Positions 57,355-64,000 of a stretch of DNA of 64,000 nucleotides are shown piece after piece. Where the stretch lies: NCBI RefSeq assembly GCF_033242265.1, contig NZ_BTFW01000001.1, positions 1,054,001-1,118,000 on the forward strand, written 5' to 3'. Under the pieces are notes generated by a model. That model was not told the origin of the DNA. It ran no database searches and saw only the letters and a list, made by a program, of their open reading frames with translations. The stretch is from Novosphingobium sp. IK01 (GTDB taxonomy: Bacteria > Pseudomonadota > Alphaproteobacteria > Sphingomonadales > Sphingomonadaceae). The first letter of the stretch is position 1. Each line of letters starts with the position of its first letter. Both the position numbers and the translations under genes were made by a program.

Positions 57355-58581
57355 ATGTCCGACGCCATTTCCCCGCTCGCCTCGCCCTTCCCCGCCCTCC
57401 CCGCGATTGCCGGGGTCACCCCGCGCGTGGCCCGCGCCGGATACAAGGACTGGGGCCGCTGCGACCTGACGTATGTGGAATTCGATGAAGGCACGGCGGT
57501 GGCCGGGGTCTTCACCCGCAATGTCTGCTGCTCGTCCGAGGTCGAACTGGGCCGCCAGAACGTGGCGCAAGGCATGGCCCGCGCGCTCGTCGTCAATGCG
57601 GGCAATTCCAATGCCTTCACCGGCTATCGCGGGCGCGAGGCGGTCGAGGCGATCATGGATCAGGTCGCCGCCCACCGCGGCTGCCCGCGCGAGCAGGTCT
57701 TCGTGTCCTCGACCGGGGTGATCGGCGTGCCCTTGCCCAAGGACAAGGCCCGCGCCGGGATCGAAGCCGCGCTCCTTGCCCAGCCCTGCACCTGGGAAGA
57801 GGCCGCGAACACCATCGGCACGACCGACACGTTCGCCAAGGGCGCAACCGCGCAGGCGGTGATCGGCGAAACCACCGTGACCCTGAGCGCGATCATCAAG
57901 GGTTCGGGCATGATCGCGCCCGACATGGCCACGATGCTCGGCTACATCTTCACCGATGCCGCCGTTTCGCCCGCCTTCCTTCAGGAATGCCTGTCGGCGG
58001 CCAACACCCGCACGTTCTCGTGCATCACCGTCGACAGCGACACCTCGACGAGCGACACCGTGCTGGCCTTTGCCACCGGCAAGGCGGGCAATGCCCCGCT
58101 CACCAGCCGGGCCGATGCTGGCGCCGATGCCTTTGCCGCCGCCATCGAGGACATCTGCCGCCAGCTCGCCCACCTCGTCGTCAAGGATGGCGAAGGCGCG
58201 CAGAAGTTCATCGCGGTCAGCGTCACGGGCGCTGTTTCGGACGCCAGCGCGCGCACCGTGGGCCTGGCCATCGCCAATTCGCCGCTGGTCAAGACTGCCA
58301 TCGCAGGCGAGGACGCCAACTGGGGCCGCGTGGTCATGGCCGTGGGCAAGGCAGGCGAACCGGCGGATCGCGACCGTCTGTCGATCGGCTTTGGCGGCAT
58401 CTGGACGGCCAGGGACGGCCAGCCCGTCGCCGACTACGACGAAGCGCCCGTTGCCGCCCACCTCAAGGGCCGCGAAATCGCCATCACGGTCGATCTGGGC
58501 CTTGGCGAAGGCCGCGCCACGGTCTGGACCTGCGACCTCACCCACGGCTACATCTCGATCAACGCCGACTACCGGAGCTAA
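57355..58581 (+). CDS. argJ: ArgJ, bifunctional ornithine acetyltransferase / N-acetylglutamate synthase
   Basis: ArgJ recycles the acetyl group in arginine synthesis. The 408-aa product contains the self-cleavage site KGSGMIAPDMATML, where the Thr in the ATML block becomes the nucleophile of the beta chain, plus VNAGNSNAFTG and the ending CDLTHGYISINADYRS. ATG at 57355 is chosen. It heads a + group with a GST and an IMPase-family gene. Confidence 0.96.
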   Translation: MSDAISPLASPFPALPAIAGVTPRVARAGYKDWGRCDLTYVEFDEGTAVAGVFTRNVCCSSEVELGRQNVAQGMARALVVNAGNSNAFTGYRGREAVEAIMDQVAAHRGCPREQVFVSSTGVIGVPLPKDKARAGIEAALLAQPCTWEEAANTIGTTDTFAKGATAQAVIGETTVTLSAIIKGSGMIAPDMATMLGYIFTDAAVSPAFLQECLSAANTRTFSCITVDSDTSTSDTVLAFATGKAGNAPLTSRADAGADAFAAAIEDICRQLAHLVVKDGEGAQKFIAVSVTGAVSDASARTVGLAIANSPLVKTAIAGEDANWGRVVMAVGKAGEPADRDRLSIGFGGIWTARDGQPVADYDEAPVAAHLKGREIAITVDLGLGEGRATVWTCDLTHGYISINADYRS

Positions 58582-58590
58582 AACAAGACC

Positions 58591-59196
58591 ATGCTGATCA
58601 TCTGGGGCCGCATCAATTCGCACAACGTCAAGAAAGTGGTCTGGGCCGCGCAGGAATGCGGCCTGCCCTTCGAACGGCGCGAGATGGGCGGGAAATTCGG
58701 CTACACGCCCGACTATCTCGCCAAGAACCCCAACCATCTGGTCCCGATGATCGAGGATGGTGATGTTGTGGTGTGGGAATCGAACGCGATCCTGCGTTAC
58801 CTGTTCGCCGCCCATGCTCCGGCGCTGTGGCCTGCCGATCCGGCCGTGCGCGCGCAGGGTGATCAGTGGATGGACTGGCAGTTCCTCTATGCCGACGCCC
58901 AGCGCGAGGCGTTCCTGGGCTGCGTGCGCGGCGGCAAGGACGGCTCTGATCCGGTCGTGGCCAAATCGGCGGCGGCCTGCGCCGAGCTGATGACCCTGCT
59001 CGACGCACAACTGGCCCGCACGCCCTGGCTCTCGGGCGACAGCTTCGGTGTCGCGGACATCCCGATGGGCACCTATGCCCACACCTGGTTCCACCTCCCC
59101 GTCGAGCGCCCCTCGCTGCCCCATGTCGAAGACTGGATGGCCCGCCTGCGCACGCGCCCCGGTTTTCAGGACATCGCCGCGGTCCCCTTCACATGA
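58591..59196 (+). CDS. glutathione S-transferase family protein
   Basis: The 201-aa protein has the thioredoxin-like N-terminal domain (INSHNVKKVVWAAQEC, NHLVPMIEDGD, WESNAILRYL with the Glu-Ser glutathione motif) and a helical C-terminal domain ending with GDSFGVADIPMGTYAH. Substrate is unknown. It lies nine bases after argJ and overlaps the following gene by ATGA. Confidence 0.93.
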   Translation: MLIIWGRINSHNVKKVVWAAQECGLPFERREMGGKFGYTPDYLAKNPNHLVPMIEDGDVVVWESNAILRYLFAAHAPALWPADPAVRAQGDQWMDWQFLYADAQREAFLGCVRGGKDGSDPVVAKSAAACAELMTLLDAQLARTPWLSGDSFGVADIPMGTYAHTWFHLPVERPSLPHVEDWMARLRTRPGFQDIAAVPFT

Positions 59197-60002
59197 GCTG
59201 GACTCCCGCGCTCGACCAGGCTGTTTCAGCCCTGATCGCCAGCGTGGCCGACGAAGCCATCGCCCCGCGCTATCGCCAGCTTGCCGAACACGACGTGACC
59301 GCCAAGGCCGCCGACGACGTGGTAACCGTGGCCGACACCCATGCCGAACGCCTGCTGGCCGAGGGCCTCGCGCGCATCCTGCCCGAGGCACGGATCGTGG
59401 GCGAGGAAGCCGCCCATGCCGATCCGTCGGTGTTCGAGCGGCTCAAACAGGGCCTGTGCTGGATCATCGACCCGCTCGATGGCACCAACAATTTCGCCGC
59501 CGGGCGCCCGCCCTTCGGCGTGCTGATCGCGCTGGCGCATGATGGCGTCTGCGTGGCAGGCTGGATCTACGACGTGCTCACGCGCCGTCTGTGTACCGCG
59601 CAAGACGGTCGCGGTGCCTTTGTCGATGGCAAGCCGGTGCGCGCGCAAACGACCGGACAGACCCCGCCCGTCGCCGCGATTTCCACCGTGTTCATGGACG
59701 CCACCCGGCGCGAGGCGATGCGCCAGCACATCCTGCCCCACTACACCGTGGTCGACATTCCGCGCTGCGCGGCCGAGCAATATCCGCGTCTGGTGCTGGG
59801 GGTAAACGATGTCTCGATCTTCGAGCGCACCCTGCCCTGGGACCATGCCGCCGGGGTGCTGTTCGTCAACGAGGCGGGCGGCAAGGCGGCAAGGCCAGAC
59901 GGCACACCCTATCGCGTCGACCAGATCGGCCAGCGCGGGCTGATCGCCGCATCGAGCCCGGCCCTGTTCGACGCCATGGCCCAGCGCCTGCGCGACCTGT
60001 AG
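59193..60002 (+). CDS. inositol monophosphatase family protein
   Basis: This 269-aa Mg-dependent phosphatase has the motifs IVGEEAAH, CWIIDPLDGTNNFAAG and LPWDHAAGVLFV. Candidate substrates are inositol phosphate, histidinol phosphate or 3'-phosphoadenosine phosphate; the N-terminal basic and VTVAD motifs do not settle this. It is coupled to the GST gene and distinct from suhB at 35620-36438. Confidence 0.9.
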   Translation: MSWTPALDQAVSALIASVADEAIAPRYRQLAEHDVTAKAADDVVTVADTHAERLLAEGLARILPEARIVGEEAAHADPSVFERLKQGLCWIIDPLDGTNNFAAGRPPFGVLIALAHDGVCVAGWIYDVLTRRLCTAQDGRGAFVDGKPVRAQTTGQTPPVAAISTVFMDATRREAMRQHILPHYTVVDIPRCAAEQYPRLVLGVNDVSIFERTLPWDHAAGVLFVNEAGGKAARPDGTPYRVDQIGQRGLIAASSPALFDAMAQRLRDL

Positions 60003-60005
60003 AAA

Positions 60006-60313
60006 CCCCTCCACTACCCGCTACGCGGGCGGTCCCCGTCCCCGCACGCGGGGAGGAGCAACAGCAGTGCCCCAAAGATCCTCCCCACACCGTGGGGAGG
60101 TGGCAGGCCACAGGCCTGACGGAGGGGAGGCCCCCCTCCACCACCCGCTACGCGAGCGGTCCCCCTCCCCGCACGCGGGGAGGAGCAACAGCAGTGCCCC
60201 AAAGATCCTCCTCACACCGTGGGGAGGTGGCAGGCCGAAGGCCTGACGGAGGGGAGGAACCCCTCCACCACCCGCTACGCGAGCGGTCCGCCTCCCCGCG
60301 AGCGGGGAGGAGA
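60006..60313. repeat. 127-bp tandem repeat, about 2.4 copies
   Basis: Three starts of the same unit (CCCCTCCACYACCCGCTACG) at 60006, 60133 and 60260 give an exact 127-bp period; the third copy is cut at about 60313. Each unit holds hairpins (CCCCGCACGCGGGG, CTCCCCACACCGTGGGGAG type and GGCAGGCC...GGCCTG). It fills the space between the IMPase gene and trxA, and contains no gene. Confidence 0.93.
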
Positions 60314-60320
60314 AAGGGCC

Positions 60321-60641
60321 TTAGAGAACGCTTTCCAGCCAGCCCTTGAGCTGGCTCTTGGGCGCCGCACCCAGCTTCTGGGCGACCGGCTTGCCATCCT
60401 TGAAGAGGATCAGCAGCGGGATCGACTGCACGCCAAAGTTGCTGGCCGTGGCGGTGTTTTCCATGATGTCCACCTTGGCGATGGTCACCTTGTCAGCCAG
60501 TTCCCCGGCGATTTCTTCGAGCGCCGGGGCGATCATCTTGCACGGACCGCACCAGTCGGCCCAGAAATCGACGAGCACGGGCTTGCCCGATTCGAGGACA
60601 TCGGCGGAAAAGCTGGCGTCGGTGACGGCCTTGGTCGACAT
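60321..60641 (-). CDS. trxA: thioredoxin
   Basis: Thioredoxin reduces protein disulfides. The 106-aa product has the active site FWADWCGPCKM and the family cis-Pro block VQSIPLLILFKDG. ATG at 60641 follows AAGGAG. It is 102 bases after addA on the same strand, the usual addB-addA-trxA order in related genomes. Confidence 0.96.
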   Translation of the reverse strand: MSTKAVTDASFSADVLESGKPVLVDFWADWCGPCKMIAPALEEIAGELADKVTIAKVDIMENTATASNFGVQSIPLLILFKDGKPVAQKLGAAPKSQLKGWLESVL

Positions 60642-60743
60642 GAAACAGAACTCCTTTGAACGTTTGGAACAGTATCTAGGCGCTGGCGCGGCCCTGACAA
60701 CCACGCAGTGCAGAAAGCTTTGCTCGTCCCCCGCGAGGCAAAT

Positions 60744-63700
60744 CTAGACAGGCTGGGGCCGATGGAGCGCCAGAACCCCGGGCGGAACCGCGATCAGGTG
60801 CGGCGCATGGGTATAAAGGAGCGCGGCCTCGACCCGGCGGCCCGGATGGATTGCGCTGAGCGCCGCGGCATAGGCCGCCATCTGGCGCAAAGTCGCCACC
60901 GGCACCTCTTCGAGCCGTGCTGGCGGACGCCGCGCGGTCTTGAAGTCGACGATCAGCACGCGCTCGTCCTCGATCAGCAGGCGGTCGATCTTGCCCGAGA
61001 CCACGCGCCCCTCGACAACCGCCGCCAGCGGCACTTCGGCGAGCGACTGCGGCCCGAACACCCCCTGCCAGTCGGGATGGTCGAGCACGGCACAGGCCGC
61101 GCGCACCATGTCCTCGTGCTGATCTGGCGCAAAATCGGCGGCCTGCCGCGCCAGCCAGCCGCGCGCGGCCTCCTCGCGCTCGTCACGCGGCACGGCGGGC
61201 ATCCGTTCGATCAGGCGGTGGATCAGCGTTCCCCGCCGCGCCGCCATCAAGGCCCCCGGCCCCGGCTGCGTGGGCGGATCGGGGGCTTCGTCGTCGCCCA
61301 GCGCCGAAGGGGCGAGCGGGCGCGGCGGGCGTGGTTCGGGGCCGATGGGGGTGGTCAGGACCGGCGGCAGGAGCGGCAGGCCCAGAGAGGTGGCGGGCTG
61401 ATACCCCTGCGAAACCGGCGGCCCGGCCATGCCGATATCGCGCGCACCGTCCCAGATCGGATCGGGCGCCCAGCCGTCTTCCTCATCCTCGCCGCCCTCG
61501 AACAGCGGTTGCAGGCGGGCATACCAGCTGTCGGCAGGCAAGTCCTTGCGGCTCTTGGGCCGCGCGCCGGCAATGAACAGCGCCTCTTCGGCGCGGGTCA
61601 GCGCCACATAGAGCAGGCGCCAGTGTTCGGCCCGCTCCTCGAGCGCGGCTTTTTCCTGCGCGGCGCGCACGGGGCCCGCTTTCTCGGCCTTGCGCAAGGG
61701 CGGCAGCGGCACCGCGCGCGCGGCCTGTCCGGGCACGACAACGCGCTCGTGCAGTTCGCCCCCGCGCGCCATGCTCGCGTCCGGGTCGTCGGCGGCATCG
61801 GCAAGGATCACGATGGGCGCCTGAAGCCCCTTCGAGCCATGGACGGTCATCACCCGCACCAGATTGGCGGCCTGCCCGGCCTCGCGCTTCAACTCGCCAT
61901 CGCCGCTGTCGAACCACTGGATGAAGCCGACGAGGCTGGCCACCTGCCCCGAGGCATAGGCCATCGCCGCATTGAGCAGTTCGTCGATGGGGTCGTTGGC
62001 CTCGCGCCCCAGTCGCGCGACAAGGCGATAGCGCGCCTGCCAAGGGCCCACCAGCAACCAGTGCAGCAACGACGCAGGCGGTTCGTAATCGGCGCGGCGC
62101 AACAGGTCGAGCAGCCGCTCGACACCCTCGACCGTGGCCGGATCGCGCGAGGCGGCCAGATGGCTCCACAGCCGCACCCCGTCCTTGCGATAGCCGCGCG
62201 CGAGCAAGTCTTCCTGGCTCCACCCGATCAGCGGGGAGACCAGCAGATTGGCAAGGTTGAGGTCGTCGAACGGCTGCGCACAGAACCGCAGCGCGGCCAT
62301 CAGGTCCTTGACCGCCAGCGGCGCCCCAAGCCGCAAGCGATCGACGCCCGCCACCGGCACGCCATGGGCATGAAGCCGCGCCACGATCAGCCCGGCCAGA
62401 TCCTTGCGCTTGCGCACGAGGACCATGATGTCGCCCGGACCGGCATTGCGCGGCTTGCCCTTGTGCAGCGGGTATCCGGTGTCGATCCAGAGCCGCACCT
62501 GCCGCGCCAGCCGGTCGGCCAGATCGCGGTCGGGCCGCGAGAGCCAGTTTTCCGCGCCCTCCTCCCCGGCCTCGGGCGCGTCGTCATCCTCGCTGCTCTC
62601 GTCCGAGCCATCGCCGACCGTGCGCCAGAGCCGCACGAGACCGGGGCGCATGTCGCCCACATGCTGCTCGGGCGCCTCGGGCAGGCCGAACCGCTCGGGG
62701 CCGATGGTCTGGATCGCGCGGTCGACAAACGCCAGAATCGGCATCGCCGTGCGATAGGATTGCCCAAGGCCAAGCGAGAGCAGCTTGCGTGTTTCCTCGC
62801 CGGTGGCCTCTGCCAGCCCGGCCAGTTCGCGCCGCACCTGCTCGCGCGCCTTGGCAAAATTTTCCGGGCTGGTGCCCTGAAAACCGAAGATCGCCTGCTT
62901 GTAGTCGCCCACCACGAACAGCGTGCGTGCGCGCTCGCTCTCGCCGCTGAAGAAATCGTCGACCAGCCCCTTGAGCACGATGCGCCATTGCGCCTCGTTG
63001 GTGTCCTGCGCCTCGTCGACCAGCACATGGTCGAAACGCCGGTCGAGCTTGAAGCGGATCCATTCTGCCGAGGCCCGCTCGGTCAAAAGCGAGGCCGCGG
63101 CGCGGATCTGGTCGTCGAAATCGATGAATCCTTCGCGCGCCTTGGCCGCGTCCCACGCGAGGGCAAAACGCCGCCCGACGGTCAGCGCCGGATCAAGCAG
63201 CTCGGCCAGTGCCAAGAGCGCCGCCCGCTCGCGCAAGGCGGCGATCCCGGCGATCACGCGGGCCTGATAGTCGCCATAGGCCGGTTCGTGCTTGTCGATG
63301 TTGCGGGTCGACTTGGCCTCGCCCTTGCCGGTCAGGAACAGCTTGGCAAAGTCGTCGATCCCGGCGAGCCGCGCCTGCGGATTGCAGGCCAGCCAATCGC
63401 CCATCATGTTGGCCGCGTCGATCCCGGTCTTCGTGCCCCAGGCGGCATTGGCCTCCATGCAGCGGCGCACCGAGGCAACGTCAAAGGCCTCGTCCGAACA
63501 GAACGCGGCCAGATCGCTGCCGTCCTCGTCGGCCTCAAGCCCCAGCAACTGATTGATCTGCGGACGCAGCGGCAGTTGCCAGCCGGTCGGCCCGGTCCAC
63601 AGCTCAATGGCCGAGGCACAGCGCAGCAGGAAGCCGATGACGCTCCCCTGATCCATCCGCAGCGCCAGCAGCGCGAGGGCGTCGAGCAGGCCCTCGTCGC

Positions 63701-64000
63701 CATGCTCCTCGGCCTCGACCAACATCTGGGCGAGCACCTCGCGCACGAGCAGCTCGCGGTCGCGATCCTCCATCGCCCGCGTGCCCGGCAAAAGCCCGGA
63801 TTCGACCGGAAAGGCCGAGAGCAGCCACTGCGAAAAGGCGTGGATCGTCTCGATCCGCAGGCCGCCGCCGGGGCAATCGAGCACGGCGGCAAAGCGGCTG
63901 CGCGCGCGTGCCAGCTTGTCGGACCCGGCCTGCGCGCCAATCGCCTCCAGATCGGCAAACAGCTCCACATCGGGCATCCGCACCCAGCGCGCCAGCACAT
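60744..64000 (-). CDS. addA: AddA helicase-nuclease, 3' part (N-terminus outside the window)
   Basis: AddA with AddB resects double-strand breaks for RecA. More than 1080 residues are visible: UvrD-type helicase motifs (IDFDDQIRAAA, HVLVDEAQDTNEAQW, VVGDYKQAIFGFQG, MTVHGSKGLQAPIVIL, LYVALTRAEEALF) and a C-terminal RecB-type nuclease (GTLIHRLIERMP, SGKIDRLL and VLIVDFKTAR). The Walker A region is beyond 64000, so the gene is cut by the window edge. Confidence 0.96.
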   Translation of the reverse strand, partial: VLARWVRMPDVELFADLEAIGAQAGSDKLARARSRFAAVLDCPGGGLRIETIHAFSQWLLSAFPVESGLLPGTRAMEDRDRELLVREVLAQMLVEAEEHGDEGLLDALALLALRMDQGSVIGFLLRCASAIELWTGPTGWQLPLRPQINQLLGLEADEDGSDLAAFCSDEAFDVASVRRCMEANAAWGTKTGIDAANMMGDWLACNPQARLAGIDDFAKLFLTGKGEAKSTRNIDKHEPAYGDYQARVIAGIAALRERAALLALAELLDPALTVGRRFALAWDAAKAREGFIDFDDQIRAAASLLTERASAEWIRFKLDRRFDHVLVDEAQDTNEAQWRIVLKGLVDDFFSGESERARTLFVVGDYKQAIFGFQGTSPENFAKAREQVRRELAGLAEATGEETRKLLSLGLGQSYRTAMPILAFVDRAIQTIGPERFGLPEAPEQHVGDMRPGLVRLWRTVGDGSDESSEDDDAPEAGEEGAENWLSRPDRDLADRLARQVRLWIDTGYPLHKGKPRNAGPGDIMVLVRKRKDLAGLIVARLHAHGVPVAGVDRLRLGAPLAVKDLMAALRFCAQPFDDLNLANLLVSPLIGWSQEDLLARGYRKDGVRLWSHLAASRDPATVEGVERLLDLLRRADYEPPASLLHWLLVGPWQARYRLVARLGREANDPIDELLNAAMAYASGQVASLVGFIQWFDSGDGELKREAGQAANLVRVMTVHGSKGLQAPIVILADAADDPDASMARGGELHERVVVPGQAARAVPLPPLRKAEKAGPVRAAQEKAALEERAEHWRLLYVALTRAEEALFIAGARPKSRKDLPADSWYARLQPLFEGGEDEEDGWAPDPIWDGARDIGMAGPPVSQGYQPATSLGLPLLPPVLTTPIGPEPRPPRPLAPSALGDDEAPDPPTQPGPGALMAARRGTLIHRLIERMPAVPRDEREEAARGWLARQAADFAPDQHEDMVRAACAVLDHPDWQGVFGPQSLAEVPLAAVVEGRVVSGKIDRLLIEDERVLIVDFKTARRPPARLEEVPVATLRQMAAYAAALSAIHPGRRVEAALLYTHAPHLIAVPPGVLALHRPQPV

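Noticed and set aside
57340..59391. Open frame of 683 codons on - opposite argJ and the GST gene
   Set aside because: Antisense shadow of two well-recognised genes; low-complexity composition.
60006..60313. CRISPR array
   Set aside because: Units are 127 bp and continuous, without short repeats and unique spacers, and no cas genes are nearby.

Overview
The window is GC-rich (apart from a few short AT-rich intergenic stretches), densely packed chromosomal DNA from an alphaproteobacterium. The gene repertoire and order (zapA - 6S RNA - 5-formyl-THF cyclo-ligase - DUF2842; tkt-gap-pgk plus class I aldolase; addA-trxA; efp-suhB) fit Sphingomonadales, most likely Novosphingobium or a close relative. 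This is inference from gene content; no 16S or database search was possible. I see no phage, insertion sequence, integrase, CRISPR array or rRNA.

Layout. 0.27-4.9 kb (+): a complete pqqABCDE operon for the cofactor PQQ, with a strong hairpin between pqqA and pqqB, then a prolyl aminopeptidase and a pterin carbinolamine dehydratase. 5.4-9.9 kb (-): a translationally coupled response regulator / LysM-FecR protein / CHASE2 histidine kinase operon. 10.0-14.6 kb: a five-gene operon (-) of a CnrY-CnrX-CnrH-like anti-sigma/sensor/ECF-sigma module followed directly by copA and copB, with copC divergent on +. 14.6-18.3 kb: a second ECF sigma/anti-sigma pair divergent from a secreted subtilase and a secreted protein with LEA-like 11-residue repeats. 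18.3-22.1 kb (-): fructose-1,6-bisphosphatase, a shikimate-dehydrogenase-like protein, a peroxiredoxin and a LysR regulator.

22.4-33.4 kb is the main accessory region: two convergent operons that look like one organosulfur uptake and breakdown system. The + arm holds an ABC permease and ATPase, a thiol dioxygenase, a triple rhodanese protein, an FMNH2-dependent (LLM) monooxygenase and a FAD oxidoreductase. The - arm holds the substrate-binding lipoprotein, an acyl-CoA-dehydrogenase-type flavoprotein, a D-2-hydroxyacid dehydrogenase and a class II aldolase. A perfect 39-bp palindrome covers the start of the - arm.

33.5-46 kb is mostly housekeeping: a ClC channel with CBS domains, tRNA-Leu, suhB, efp, an OPT transporter, thiE, class I aldolase, pgk, gap and tkt. 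46-50 kb (+ and -): zapA, 6S RNA, 5-FTHF cyclo-ligase, DUF2842, two identical tRNA-Asp genes, thyA and tRNA-Pro. 50-64 kb: a beta-propeller protein of the sugar-transferase type, a probable katG remnant, an iron-permease-like protein, an M13 peptidase, secA, argJ, a GST, a second inositol-phosphatase-like enzyme, a 127-bp tandem repeat, trxA and the C-terminal part of addA, which runs off the window.
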